Shown here piece by piece: positions 32,333 to 41,814 of a DNA stretch of 64,000 bases; the stretch's first letter is position 1, and every line of letters begins with the position of its first letter. Made by a program: the position numbers and the translations under genes. The notes under the pieces were generated by a model. That model made no database searches. It was not told where the DNA came from and worked only from the letters and a program-made list of their open reading frames with translations. This DNA is from Pedobacter sp. WC2423 (GTDB taxonomy: Bacteria > Bacteroidota > Bacteroidia > Sphingobacteriales > Sphingobacteriaceae), in contig NZ_CP162005.1 in NCBI RefSeq assembly GCF_040822065.1, forward strand, positions 5,766,001 to 5,830,000, in the 5' to 3' direction.

Positions 32333-33508
32333 ATGAACATTAATTTATTTGATGATCAGACTGCTTTATCTTTAAGGCCGCTCACTTTTACGCGGCCTGT
32401 GGCCGATCTGCGGGTCGGAATATTAACCATAGCTGAAAAATGGGAAAAGTATACATCAGCTGTTCCAGGATTCTGTACTGCGGTTTATCTTACTGCAAAA
32501 TATAAAACCCGCAATGATGCGGACACTTACATCAATGGTTCTGTTTGCCCGGACGAAAGTCTTTTTGCTGCGATTGCTGCTTTGCATAGTGGTGAAGTAC
32601 TCGTTCAGAGAGAACTGATTATAGCTTACAAAGTTAATCCGGGTGAAATCATTAGTTTAGCGCAGGTTGCTTTACTGCGTCCTGTTTCTTATAGCGGTTC
32701 TTTTACACGTATTGTATTTCCTGAAGATATATTCAGAAATAATGATGTACAGCTCAGGGCTGACTTTGACCTTTTAACTCAAGGCAGGGTTTCAGCCAGG
32801 TTAAGCGCAACCAATACGGTGCTGGGTGATCAGATTTTTATTGAAGAAGGAGTGGAAGCAGAATGCTCCACTTTTAATACGTTAACCGGACCTGTTTACC
32901 TGGGTAAAAATACGCAGGTATGGGAAGGCACGCATATCAGAGGTTCTTTTGCTTTGGGAGAAGGTTCCAGAGTAAAAATGGGAACCAAGATTTACGGGCA
33001 AACTACTGTAGGTCCTTTTAGTACGGTAGGCGGCGAGATTAACAATGCCGTGATCTGGGGATATTCTGCAAAAGGGCATGAAGGGTACCTGGGCAATTCC
33101 GTGCTGGGGCAATGGTGTAATATCGGGGCGGATACCAATAATTCCAATCTGAAAAATAACTATGCCGATGTTAAATTGTGGGATTATGAAAAAACTGCAT
33201 TCAGACAGACCGGACTCCAGTTTTGCGGCTTAATTATGGCAGATCATGTGAAATGTGGGATCAATACCATGTTTAATACGGGTACTGTGGTTGGTGTGAG
33301 TGCAAATGTGTTCGGATCGGGCTATCCGAAGAACTTTATTCCGGATTTTGCCTGGGGTGGATGTGATAGCCTGGCTGTTTATAGCCTTGAAAAGATGTTC
33401 GGAACGGCAGAAAAAGTATATGAACGTAAAAATGTTGAGTTTAATCAGATAGAAAAAGATATATTGTCATCGATTTTTGATTTAACTTCAATTTATAGAT
33501 CTTTTTAG
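32333..33508 (+). CDS. GlmU-like sugar-nucleotidyl/acetyltransferase family protein
   Basis: A 391-residue protein of the alternative GlmU type found in Bacteroidota (TIGR03991-like). Residues about 1-190 are a divergent nucleotidyltransferase domain starting FDDQTALSLRPLTFTRPVADLR; from about 200 on there are left-handed beta-helix repeats (GPVYLGKNTQVWEGTHIRG, MGTKIYGQTTVGPFSTVGGE, and later GINTMFNTGTVVG). It may supply UDP-GlcNAc or a related nucleotide sugar for cell wall synthesis, but the classical GlmU loop is not obvious, so the reaction is uncertain. The ATG at 32333 is chosen because the upstream in-frame extension runs through the previous terminator region. Confidence 0.8.
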   Translation: MNINLFDDQTALSLRPLTFTRPVADLRVGILTIAEKWEKYTSAVPGFCTAVYLTAKYKTRNDADTYINGSVCPDESLFAAIAALHSGEVLVQRELIIAYKVNPGEIISLAQVALLRPVSYSGSFTRIVFPEDIFRNNDVQLRADFDLLTQGRVSARLSATNTVLGDQIFIEEGVEAECSTFNTLTGPVYLGKNTQVWEGTHIRGSFALGEGSRVKMGTKIYGQTTVGPFSTVGGEINNAVIWGYSAKGHEGYLGNSVLGQWCNIGADTNNSNLKNNYADVKLWDYEKTAFRQTGLQFCGLIMADHVKCGINTMFNTGTVVGVSANVFGSGYPKNFIPDFAWGGCDSLAVYSLEKMFGTAEKVYERKNVEFNQIEKDILSSIFDLTSIYRSF

Positions 33509-33632
33509 GAGAGTTTGTGTACTTTTATCGGCTATAGGTATAGTTGAGGAATAGTAACTTAATTTAAGCGTCAAAATCCGGGTTAAGTGCCATTGAAATA
33601 GGATTACAGTTAAAATAATATTAGATTTAATT

Positions 33633-34394
33633 ATGAGAAAGAAAATAGTAGCAGGAAATTGGAAAATGAATACAGACTATGCAGAAGGTATTTCATTATT
33701 TTCAGAAATCGTTAACATCGTAAGAGATGAAAAAAAAGGCGATCAGCTAGCTATCATATGTGCTCCGTTCATTCACTTGAACAGCTTATCAAAATTAGGA
33801 GGTGATGTCGTTAAAATTGGTGCTCAGAATTGCCACCAAAAAGAAAGTGGTGCTTTCACAGGTGAAATTTCAGCCAGAATGATCAAATCAGCTGGTTGTG
33901 AATATGTGATTGTCGGACATTCAGAACGTCGTCAGTATTTTGCAGAAAGCGATGCTTTACTTGCGGATAAAACTAATATTGCTTTAGCGAATCAATTAAT
34001 ACCTATTTTCTGTATTGGTGAAACATTAGATGAAAGAAACAATGGTAATTTCTTTGAAATCCTTAAAGGACAATTAGAAAATGGCCTGTTCCACCTGAGT
34101 CCTGAAGATTTTACAAAAGTTGTAATCGCTTATGAACCAGTTTGGGCTATTGGTACCGGACTCACTGCCACTGCTGAACAGGCTCAGGAAGTACATGAGT
34201 TTATACGTGCAGAAGTTGCTGGTAAATATGGGGAAGATGCTGCTGAAGAGACTTCAATTTTATATGGAGGTAGCTGTACACCTAAAAATGCGCCGGAATT
34301 ATTCGCACAAAAAGATATTGACGGTGGATTAATTGGAGGCGCTTCTCTTAAGTCACGTGATTTTGCAGATATTGTTAAAACTTTTAATTCTTAA
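33633..34394 (+). CDS. tpiA: Triosephosphate isomerase
   Basis: A 253-residue TIM barrel that interconverts dihydroxyacetone phosphate and glyceraldehyde 3-phosphate. N-terminal RKKIVAGNWKMN with the substrate-binding Asn/Lys, catalytic His in VIVGHSERRQYF, catalytic Glu in YEPVWAIGTGLTAT, and the phosphate loop ILYGGSCTPKN and GGLIGGASL. It is followed by prmA with a TAATG overlap, so both form one unit. Confidence 0.98.
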   Translation: MRKKIVAGNWKMNTDYAEGISLFSEIVNIVRDEKKGDQLAIICAPFIHLNSLSKLGGDVVKIGAQNCHQKESGAFTGEISARMIKSAGCEYVIVGHSERRQYFAESDALLADKTNIALANQLIPIFCIGETLDERNNGNFFEILKGQLENGLFHLSPEDFTKVVIAYEPVWAIGTGLTATAEQAQEVHEFIRAEVAGKYGEDAAEETSILYGGSCTPKNAPELFAQKDIDGGLIGGASLKSRDFADIVKTFNS

Positions 34395-35233
34395 TGCAGT
34401 ATATACAAGTCACCTTCAGCTTTACACTTATCCAGGAATATCAACAGGATTTATTAATCAGTGAGCTGGCTGAAATTGGATTCAATACATTTGAAGATAC
34501 CGAAAATGGTTTCTCTGCTTTTATTGATTTCGATAGCTATAGTAAAGAAAACTTAACCAGATCTCTTCTTCAGTTTGAAGGAGAGTTCGACTACAATTAT
34601 ACCGTAACAGAAATTGCTGCAGAAAACTGGAATGAAGAGTGGGAGAAGAATTTTGAACCACTCATTATCGACGAAACCTGCTATGTAAGAGCAACTTTTC
34701 ACCCTGTTCAGCCGCAATATAAATATGAGATCGTCATTGATCCGAAAATGGCGTTTGGAACTGGTCATCATCAAACTACAACTATGATGATGCAGTATAT
34801 TCTGGAAACTGAGGTGACCGGAAAGCATATTCTTGATATGGGTTGCGGGACAGCTATATTAGCTATCCTGGCAGCTAAAAAGGGAGCTGCAGATTTAGTA
34901 GCTATTGATAATGATGAAGTTTGTTATCTGAGTGCTAAAGAAAACGCTGCTCTGAACAACATTACTCATATTACTGCTTTATGCGGTGGGAAAGAAGTCA
35001 TTCCCGCTGCTCAGTATGATATGATCCTTGCGAACATCAATCGTAATATTTTACTGGATCAGATTCCTGTATATGCCAGCGTTTTAAAAAGCGGTGGTGA
35101 AATATTTTTTAGTGGATTTTATGAAGATCCGGACCTTCAAATGATTAAGGATGCTTGTACGCCATCTGGCATAAATTACCTGAATCATAAGAAGATCGGA
35201 GAGTGGGTAGCCGCACGTTTTAAAAAGGCTTAA
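34394..35233 (+). CDS. prmA: Ribosomal protein L11 methyltransferase
   Basis: A 279-residue SAM enzyme that methylates lysines of ribosomal protein L11. The substrate domain comes first (about 1-110, with the ENWNEEWEKNF segment), then FGTGHHQTTTMMM, the SAM motif ILDMGCGTAILAI, the NI/ANINRNIL motif at the catalytic face and the FSGF motif. Its start codon overlaps the tpiA stop by 1 nt (TAATG), indicating coupled translation. Confidence 0.95.
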   Translation: MQYIQVTFSFTLIQEYQQDLLISELAEIGFNTFEDTENGFSAFIDFDSYSKENLTRSLLQFEGEFDYNYTVTEIAAENWNEEWEKNFEPLIIDETCYVRATFHPVQPQYKYEIVIDPKMAFGTGHHQTTTMMMQYILETEVTGKHILDMGCGTAILAILAAKKGAADLVAIDNDEVCYLSAKENAALNNITHITALCGGKEVIPAAQYDMILANINRNILLDQIPVYASVLKSGGEIFFSGFYEDPDLQMIKDACTPSGINYLNHKKIGEWVAARFKKA

Positions 35234-35280
35234 TAAATAAAAGTATTTTAATTACTTTATTTTTTTTTTAATATTTGAGA

Positions 35281-36633
35281 ATGCGAATACATTTTATAGC
35301 TATTGGGGGAAGTGCAATGCACAACCTGGCAATAGCTTTGCATCAGAAAGGTTTTATTGTAAGCGGTTCAGATGATTTAATTTTTGAACCATCGGCAAGC
35401 AGACTTTCCAGACATGGGATTTTACCTGAAAAACTGGGTTGGCATGAGGAATCAATCACCGCTGATCTTGATGCGGTTATTTTAGGAATGCACGCCCTTA
35501 TTGATAATCCTGAATTACTCAGGGCGCAGGCACTTGGGCTAAAGATTTATTCTTATCCTGAATATATTTATGAGCAGACTAAGGATAAACTGAGAGTTGT
35601 AATTGGCGGTAGTCATGGTAAGACGACGATTACTTCGATGATATTGCATGTACTTAATTATTACAAAAAAGATTTCGATTACCTGGTTGGCGCACAACTG
35701 GAGGGATTTGATACGATGGTGCGTCTTACTGAAGCAGCCCCTGTAATTATTATCGAGGGAGATGAATATTTAGCTTCTCCGATTGACAGAAGACCAAAAT
35801 TTCATATTTATAAAGCAAATGTTGCAGTAATCAGCGGGGTAGCCTGGGATCATGTAAATGTTTTTCCTACTTTTGAAAATTATTTGCACCAATTTGAACT
35901 TTTTATTGATACCATCATGCCTGGAGGGAAGTTATTTTATGCTTCGACTGATCAGGAATTGTGTACTCTTGTGAGGAATAATCCTAAAGAAATTGTTAAA
36001 ACCGGATACGAAATTCCTGCACACCGCGTTAACGATGGTATAACTTATTTACTGCCTGAAAATTTGCCACTGAAAGTTTTTGGTGATCATAACCTGATGA
36101 ATTTAAGTGCTGCGAAATTGGTTTGTAAAGAAATTGGTATCAGTGAAAATGATTTTAATTTGGCAATTACCTCATTTAAAGGAGCATCTAAAAGGCTGGA
36201 GCTGTTAAATGCAGAGAATAATACAAATGTTTATAAGGATTTCGCACACTCCCCTTCAAAATTAAAAGCTACAATTGAGGCGGTAAAGTCGCAATTTGAG
36301 GAAAGAAAATTAGTAGCTTGTATAGAATTACACACATTTAGTAGTTTAAATAAAAATTTTTTACTGCAATATGCAGATACGATGATCCGTGCAGAGAATC
36401 CTATCGTATATATAGATATAAAAACATTTCAACAAAAAAAAATTAAGCCTTTCACTGAAATAGATGTTCAAACAGCATTTAATAATGATAAGCTTACTTT
36501 TTTTGACAATGCCTCTACTCTTGAGCAATACTTAAGAGGGCTGGATTTTCGCCAGACAAACCTTTTGCTGATGAGCTCGGGTAATTTTGGCGGGATGGAT
36601 TTAGCCAAAGTGGCACGTGAGTTGAATACTTAA
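35281..36633 (+). CDS. mpl: UDP-MurNAc:L-Ala-gamma-D-Glu-meso-DAP ligase family protein
   Basis: A 450-residue Mur ligase that in the Mpl branch joins recycled tripeptide to UDP-MurNAc in murein recycling. The start RIHFIAIGGSAMHNLA is typical of Mpl/MurC; the ATP loop is GGSHGKTTITSM, followed by IIEGDEY, VISGVAWDHVNVFP, the H-rich FGDHNLMNLSAA motif and YKDFAHSPSKLKAT. GSAMHN rather than MurC's GxGMSG is the mark of Mpl. The ATG at 35281 is used; a TTG two codons up is less likely. Precedes an Xre gene by 28 nt. Confidence 0.9.
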   Translation: MRIHFIAIGGSAMHNLAIALHQKGFIVSGSDDLIFEPSASRLSRHGILPEKLGWHEESITADLDAVILGMHALIDNPELLRAQALGLKIYSYPEYIYEQTKDKLRVVIGGSHGKTTITSMILHVLNYYKKDFDYLVGAQLEGFDTMVRLTEAAPVIIIEGDEYLASPIDRRPKFHIYKANVAVISGVAWDHVNVFPTFENYLHQFELFIDTIMPGGKLFYASTDQELCTLVRNNPKEIVKTGYEIPAHRVNDGITYLLPENLPLKVFGDHNLMNLSAAKLVCKEIGISENDFNLAITSFKGASKRLELLNAENNTNVYKDFAHSPSKLKATIEAVKSQFEERKLVACIELHTFSSLNKNFLLQYADTMIRAENPIVYIDIKTFQQKKIKPFTEIDVQTAFNNDKLTFFDNASTLEQYLRGLDFRQTNLLLMSSGNFGGMDLAKVARELNT

Positions 36634-36661
36634 AGAACAAAACACACCTAAATTTATAACA

Positions 36662-36991
36662 ATGAACATCATCGGTAAGAACATCAGACAGCTCCGTCAA
36701 AAAAATGGATGGAGTCAGGGCGAAGTAGCTAAAAGATTAAACATCTCTATTCCTGCATTTTCGAAAATTGAAACTGGGATTACAGATATTAACATCTCAA
36801 GGCTTGCTCAGATCGCTAATCTTTTTGAAGTCTCTACAATGGACATCATCTCTAAAGAAGGAGAAAATCCTCAATCTGTAAATTTTGAAGAGATCAATAA
36901 TCTGAAGGCTAAACTATCACTGAGAGAAGAAGAAATCATTAAGCTTCAAAAGAAGGTTATTGATCTTTACGAAGAAATCAGAGAAAAATAG
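36662..36991 (+). CDS. Xre-family HTH regulator with C-terminal coiled coil
   Basis: A 109-residue protein. The first 60 residues are a phage-type HTH (NIIGKNIRQLRQKNGWSQGE, VAKRLNISIPAFSKIETGIT, ISRLAQIANLFEVS), and residues 70-105 form a charged heptad coiled coil (KLSLREEEIIKLQKKVIDLYEEI). It is likely a small dimeric DNA-binding protein. It follows mpl on the same strand and is probably cotranscribed with it. Target genes unknown. Confidence 0.88.
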   Translation: MNIIGKNIRQLRQKNGWSQGEVAKRLNISIPAFSKIETGITDINISRLAQIANLFEVSTMDIISKEGENPQSVNFEEINNLKAKLSLREEEIIKLQKKVIDLYEEIREK

Positions 36992-37000
36992 TAAGATTTT

Positions 37001-37036
37001 AAAAGCCTGTTTAGAAATTCTAAACGGGCTTTTAAA
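37001..37036. terminator. Bidirectional terminator
   Basis: Arms aaaagcctgtttagaa (37001-37016) and ttctaaacgggctttt (37018-37033), with one mismatch, between the convergent Xre and GNAT-like genes. Confidence 0.8.
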
Positions 37037-38164
37037 TTAATGGACAGTGAAGATTTTTCGCATAGTCAGGTGACGCTTTCCGAAAACAGCACCGGTTGCT
37101 TCATGAATAGAAAGCATTTTATCATTGAAGTCTCCCACCCATGATAATTCCAGTTCGTCATACTGATCCAGTGGCAGCACATATTCTTTTAGTTTAATAA
37201 ATAAGGCGGATTCCAGTCCGTGTTTTTGATAGGCAGTTTTTGTACCCATTACAATGGCTCTCATCCGGTTTACACCTTTCCATCTGCGGTAAACAAATTT
37301 CAATTTTTCTATCAAACCTAATTTTCCATGGAAACCTTTGATCATTTGATTCGCATCAGGGATAATAACTACGAATGAAGCTGGTTCTCCGTTCAGGTAA
37401 GCGAACCAAATTAGTTTTTCATCCATTATAGCCTCCATCTGTTTAAAACTCTCCTGCAGGGTTTCTTTCTTGATCGGAACAAAGTTTTCAAAGTCTTTCC
37501 AGCCATCATTGTAGATTTCCATCAGATCCAGCACATATTTTTCCGCATTCTTTTTAGAGAAGTGTTCAAAGGTATAACCTGGTTTATTCGCTACCCAGGT
37601 GGCAATCTTTGTAAAGCGTTCAGGAAAAGGGTTTCTGACAGCAAGGTGATTGGTGATCTGCTGGTAAGAAGTGACGAATCCATAGTTTTCAAAAAAAGCC
37701 TGGTAATAAGGAGGATTATAATTCATGCCATAAGACGGGGGAGTGAAGCCTTCTACGAGTAAACCCCAGAAGGTATCATTTTCACCAAAATTAATTGGCC
37801 CGTCCATCGCTTCCATTCCTTTTTCTTTTAACCAGGCTTGTGCAATATCAAATAGTTTAAAGGCTGCATCTTGATTATCAATACATTCAAAGAAGCCTAT
37901 ACCGCCTGTTGGTTGTTCATAGTTAAATGCTTTTTTAGTGTTGATGAAAGCTGCGATCCTTCCAATTGTCTTTCCTTGTTCATCTTTTAAGATCCATCGG
38001 GTACATTCTCCATGTTTAAAGAAGATATTCTTTTCCGGGTCAAATGTTTTTTCAACATCCTGATCGAGCGGACAGATCCAGTTCTGATCGTTTTGATAGA
38101 TCAGATGGGGAACCTGTAGAAACGCTTTTTTTGTTGGTGAACTGGAAACGGAAATTAACTGCAT
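37037..38164 (-). CDS. GNAT-related protein of unknown substrate
   Basis: A 375-residue cytoplasmic protein. The N-terminal half contains LKDEQGKTIGRIAAFINTK and DGPINFGENDTFWGLLVEGF; the C-terminal half shows FAYLNGEPASFVVIIPD and a helix-strand pattern of an acyltransferase fold (AYQKHGLESALFIKLKEY, ELELSWVGDFNDKMLSIHEATG). This paired arrangement, with a final ATGAV-x-GKRHLTMRK strand, is seen in large GNAT-superfamily proteins common in Bacteroidota. No clear pathway. It is followed on the same strand by nothing; the upstream acidic gene is separated by a terminator. Confidence 0.65.
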   Translation of the reverse strand: MQLISVSSSPTKKAFLQVPHLIYQNDQNWICPLDQDVEKTFDPEKNIFFKHGECTRWILKDEQGKTIGRIAAFINTKKAFNYEQPTGGIGFFECIDNQDAAFKLFDIAQAWLKEKGMEAMDGPINFGENDTFWGLLVEGFTPPSYGMNYNPPYYQAFFENYGFVTSYQQITNHLAVRNPFPERFTKIATWVANKPGYTFEHFSKKNAEKYVLDLMEIYNDGWKDFENFVPIKKETLQESFKQMEAIMDEKLIWFAYLNGEPASFVVIIPDANQMIKGFHGKLGLIEKLKFVYRRWKGVNRMRAIVMGTKTAYQKHGLESALFIKLKEYVLPLDQYDELELSWVGDFNDKMLSIHEATGAVFGKRHLTMRKIFTVH

Positions 38165-38197
38165 TTATTCATTTGGGTTAGAGCACTGATAAAAAAA

Positions 38198-38220
38198 AAG
38201 CATCCTGTAAAAAAGATGCT
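38198..38220 (-). terminator. Terminator of the acidic small-protein gene
   Basis: agcatc (38199-38204) and gatgct (38215-38220); on the minus strand the hairpin is followed by nine T residues. Confidence 0.7.
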
Positions 38221-38242
38221 CTATATAATTTGACAGAATTAC

Positions 38243-38443
38243 TTAGTAAGTATCATCGTCATCGTCTGAATCAAAGTCGTCGAAGGTGTCCAGATCATCT
38301 AATGGAAGATCAAAATCATCGTCGTCATCGTCGAAAGTCTTCTTTTTCTCAATAGAGTCATAAGAATTCTCATCATTCATCTCTTTGTCGTGTGCCTGAT
38401 CATCTAATGAACTTTTCTTAACAGATTTTTTTGGAGTTGTCAT
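38243..38443 (-). CDS. Highly acidic, low-complexity small protein
   Basis: A 66-residue protein with a basic start (MTTPKKSVKKSS) and a strongly acidic C-terminal half (FDDDDDDFDLPLDDLDTFDD and FDSDDDDDTY). No fold is expected apart from disorder. Similar acidic tails occur on DNA mimics, RNA polymerase delta and histone chaperones, but the sequence alone does not choose among them. The ORF has a clear ATG, its own terminator and a separate upstream region, so it is likely real. No family recognised. Confidence 0.6.
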   Translation of the reverse strand: MTTPKKSVKKSSLDDQAHDKEMNDENSYDSIEKKKTFDDDDDDFDLPLDDLDTFDDFDSDDDDDTY

Positions 38444-38868
38444 TTGTCTTAAATAAAATTACCAGAGTTGTTGATACGTTAAATTTACGAAAAATCTTTT
38501 TAAATAGCATCAAAGCTGCTTTTATTGATTTTTTGCTCAATCAAATTTAACATAAAAAGCTTTTCAAAAAAAGAACTTTTTTCAAATTTTGACTGAAGTT
38601 TTTCAATAAGTTGCTGATCAGATCATAACAAGCAATAATTCAAGTCAAAAAAAAAGTGGTAAAGCTTTAACTTTACCACTTTTAACACACAAATGAAACC
38701 TGAATTGAGATAAGTTTTAGGTTAGGTTAAAAATATCTTGGCCAATTCTATAAGAACGCGTTTTACAAACTTTGTTTGTTTTAATATCTATAACAAGTTT
38801 AATGCTATTTTAATTTTAAACGAATAATACTTAGTAAGTGGTAGGTATCTTTGAGTAAACGGTAATAT
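38444..38868. other. 425-bp gene-free stretch with one strong hairpin
   Basis: AT-rich and without plausible ORFs. A perfect hairpin, aaaagtggtaaag (38652-38664) and ctttaccactttt (38671-38683), stands about 185 bp beyond the end of the propeller kinase gene. It could end that transcript late, or end a small RNA read rightward from the upstream region of the acidic gene. Nothing else is seen. Confidence 0.5.
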
Positions 38869-41814
38869 TTACCTGTTTGGGACTAAAATAGAGATAGTTG
38901 TGCCTGAATTGCCGTTCTGTTTAATACTGATTTGTATTGGGTTTGCTTCAATCTGGTTAATCAGGTTGATCCTTTCCTGGGTAAGACTCATCCCTTTGCT
39001 CTCATGTTTTTCTCTTTTGATAAGTAATGAATTGTCTATTCCCACTCCATCATCTATGATTTGAATCAATAAAGAGGCATCTTGCTGCTGAATCACAATG
39101 GAGATTTTTCCGCCTTCTTCTTTAGGCATCAGGCCGTGCCAGATTGCATTTTCTATATAGGGCTGCAAAATCATAGAGGGAATCATCGTCTCATCCTGAT
39201 CGATGTCCGGGGCAATGTGAATGTTATAAGTAAACTTTTCTCCAAATCTTTTCTTTTCCAGGGTCAGGTAAAGAGACAGGTATTCGATCTCTTCTTCTAA
39301 AGAAATAAAGCTTTTGGTACAGATGTCCAGGTTTTTTCTGATCAGCCGGGCAAAACCGGTAAGTATCTTATTGGCTGAGGAAGTGTCTTTGGTATTGATG
39401 TAATGTTGAATAGAGTTCATCACATTAAAAACAAAATGTGGATTCATCATCGCTTGCAGGGCCTGTTGTTCGAGCATCAGGATCTTATTTTTGAGCAGGA
39501 GCCTTTGTTGTTCTTTATCTTTTTGCTGCTGGGTCACAATGACCGCAATCTTATAAAAACTAAAGCTGGCCAAAAGCAGGATGACGAAAATGAACCACCA
39601 GGATTGCCAGAAGTGTGCTTTTAAAACGAAACTTACGGCTACTGGTTTGCTCCACTGGCTGTTGTTTGTTTTTGCACTGAGTTCAAATTTATAGCTTCCA
39701 GGTTCCAGAGAAGAGAATTCCAGTCTCCTGTTTTTTGTTTCTGTCCATGGGCTGGCCGATTTTAACCGGTAGCGGTATAAGATGTAGTTGTTTTGAAAGT
39801 CAAGGGCACTGTAGTAAAATGTAATGTTATTTGCTGCTGGGGCCAGGTTGAAGGAATCCGTATTCAGGCTCAGTGGCTTTCTGTTATTGATGATCGCGGA
39901 GATCAATACTTTAGGCATTTCCTTATTTCTGTCAAAAGGGGTATTAGCAAAGAAAACAAGGCCATGGTTAGTGGCAAAATAGGCGGTATCACGGTCTATA
40001 TATAAGCCGTTGACATCATTGTCGAGCAGGTTATTGGTGTATTCGAAAGATTCCACGGGATTTTTACTGTTTAGAAAGATCCGGTTTACACCATTAGTAG
40101 TGACTACCCAAACGTGGTCTTTTTGGATGAATAGTCTTTTACAGATATTGTTTGCGAGCCCATCTTGACGGGTGATTTGACGGATCAGCAGATTGTTTTT
40201 AAAAAAAAGCAGCCCATATCCATCGGTAGCGAGCACAATAGTACCGTCTGGCAATTGCGCGATGTCGTTAATCCTTTTGGTTAACAAAGGGTGGCGCTGA
40301 TAGTGCCTGGTGAGTTTGCCTGCTGATAATTCGGCCAGCCCGTTCACGTTGGAAAACCATAAGTTATCGTCTTTATCATAATAGACGCGATAAGCTCTGT
40401 TGCTGAAGAAGTTTTCTCCTTCTTTATAATTCGATGAAGTAAATGATAGTTTATGGAAAGGGTCATTCATCATGACTACACCAGAGGATAGTGCCAGGGT
40501 AAGCTGATTTTTGCTGCTGATACTAAAGCTTTTCAATACAAAACCAGAACTATGCGTTTCTTTCAGGTATTTGATATCCGCAGTATTGGTCTGTTTAGCA
40601 GAGCGTATACCTAAGCCGTAGTCTGAACTGAAAAATACTTTTTCTCCGGAAGAATCGGTACTGAGTTGTTTAATGCTGCTGAACTTTTTCTTATCAGGCA
40701 AATCAATTGTGCTGATTTGATGTGTTGATTTGTTCAGGATATTAATTTTTCCATTGTCCAGTCCCATCCAGAGATTACCTGAATGGTCTTTAATAATGCT
40801 TCTGACGGTATTGTTGCTTAATCCATAACGGTTATCCCGGATATAAACTCTTTTAGACTTTTTAGGTAACATATAGATGCCATTACCGGTGGCAAACCAC
40901 ATATTTTCCCGATTGTCTTTGATCACCTGATTTGTGGTCAGGTTATGCAGGTAATGTGTTTTTACACCATCTGCTTCCAGGTGGTACACTCCTGAATTGG
41001 TAGTCAGCCACAGCTCTTTTTGGTTTTCTGCATAAAAATAGCCGGGATTATCTGCCAGCAAAGTGCTGTCGATCTTCATCGTTAGCTGCTGTTGTATACC
41101 GTTTTTGAAGTTAAGTCCCTTTTTATCGAGGAAATACATCGTCCGGTTGGGAAGGTTTTTGACAGTTTTATAGGATAAAGAACCGACTTTAAATGTTGTT
41201 TTATGAAAGGTTTCTCCATCAAAGATACGCACAGCGTGTGCACTGGATGCCCATATCGTGCCCGACTGGTCTTCGTAAATAAAAGTATTGATAAACTGAT
41301 TTTCGGGATCGGTAGAGGTGTATTTTTTTAAGGATTGCCCATCCCATCTGGCCAGCAGATTTTTATTGGTTCCAAACCAGATATGACCTTTGCTGTCTTC
41401 AAAGAAGGAGGTGACTACGCCATTAAATTTTAAAAGCTGGAGTAATTTGTCATTACTTTCATTGTAAATCACCCCATTTTTAAAGTAGCTGAGCTGACCA
41501 TTTAAAGAAAAAAACCAGATTCTTCCGGAACGATCTTCGTTCAGCCGGATAATCTGGTTGTCGGGTAAACCGTCATCAATAGAGAAGTTTTCAAATACTT
41601 TTCCGTCAAAGCGGCTCACGCCTGCGTCTGAGGCCACCCAGATATATCCTTTTTTGTCCTGAAGGATAAAGTAGCAGCTGTTGCTGGGCAGACCGTCTTT
41701 ACTGCCATAGTGTTTAATAAAAGTAGTCTGTCCGTAGCCATAAATACCAGAAACCAGTAAAAGGAGTAATAGAATGAGTCCTTTACTACGGAAAGCGCTT
41801 GCTTTATTTATCAC
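38869..41814 (-). CDS. Two-component beta-propeller sensor fused to LytS-type kinase
   Basis: About 981 residues: signal peptide (near GLILLLLLLVSGIYGYGQ), two tandem seven-bladed propeller regions with repeats of the form D..G.IW (KGYIWVASDAGVSRFDG, SGRIWFFSLNGQLSYF, GHIWFGT, GNLWMGLDNG, DNLWFSNVNGLAEL), a Y_Y_Y strand domain (LEPGSYKFELSAKTNNSQWS), one membrane helix (about 738-760), then the kinase with MNPHFVFNVMNSIQ (phosphoacceptor H793) and the ATP-binding site (LQPYIENAIWHGL, KGMSLTQERI). There is no receiver or HTH, so it works with the adjacent LytTR regulator. The start is probably the GTG at 41812-41814 overlapping the regulator's end by 11 nt; a longer TTG start is possible. Confidence 0.92.
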   Translation of the reverse strand: MINKASAFRSKGLILLLLLLVSGIYGYGQTTFIKHYGSKDGLPSNSCYFILQDKKGYIWVASDAGVSRFDGKVFENFSIDDGLPDNQIIRLNEDRSGRIWFFSLNGQLSYFKNGVIYNESNDKLLQLLKFNGVVTSFFEDSKGHIWFGTNKNLLARWDGQSLKKYTSTDPENQFINTFIYEDQSGTIWASSAHAVRIFDGETFHKTTFKVGSLSYKTVKNLPNRTMYFLDKKGLNFKNGIQQQLTMKIDSTLLADNPGYFYAENQKELWLTTNSGVYHLEADGVKTHYLHNLTTNQVIKDNRENMWFATGNGIYMLPKKSKRVYIRDNRYGLSNNTVRSIIKDHSGNLWMGLDNGKINILNKSTHQISTIDLPDKKKFSSIKQLSTDSSGEKVFFSSDYGLGIRSAKQTNTADIKYLKETHSSGFVLKSFSISSKNQLTLALSSGVVMMNDPFHKLSFTSSNYKEGENFFSNRAYRVYYDKDDNLWFSNVNGLAELSAGKLTRHYQRHPLLTKRINDIAQLPDGTIVLATDGYGLLFFKNNLLIRQITRQDGLANNICKRLFIQKDHVWVVTTNGVNRIFLNSKNPVESFEYTNNLLDNDVNGLYIDRDTAYFATNHGLVFFANTPFDRNKEMPKVLISAIINNRKPLSLNTDSFNLAPAANNITFYYSALDFQNNYILYRYRLKSASPWTETKNRRLEFSSLEPGSYKFELSAKTNNSQWSKPVAVSFVLKAHFWQSWWFIFVILLLASFSFYKIAVIVTQQQKDKEQQRLLLKNKILMLEQQALQAMMNPHFVFNVMNSIQHYINTKDTSSANKILTGFARLIRKNLDICTKSFISLEEEIEYLSLYLTLEKKRFGEKFTYNIHIAPDIDQDETMIPSMILQPYIENAIWHGLMPKEEGGKISIVIQQQDASLLIQIIDDGVGIDNSLLIKREKHESKGMSLTQERINLINQIEANPIQISIKQNGNSGTTISILVPNR

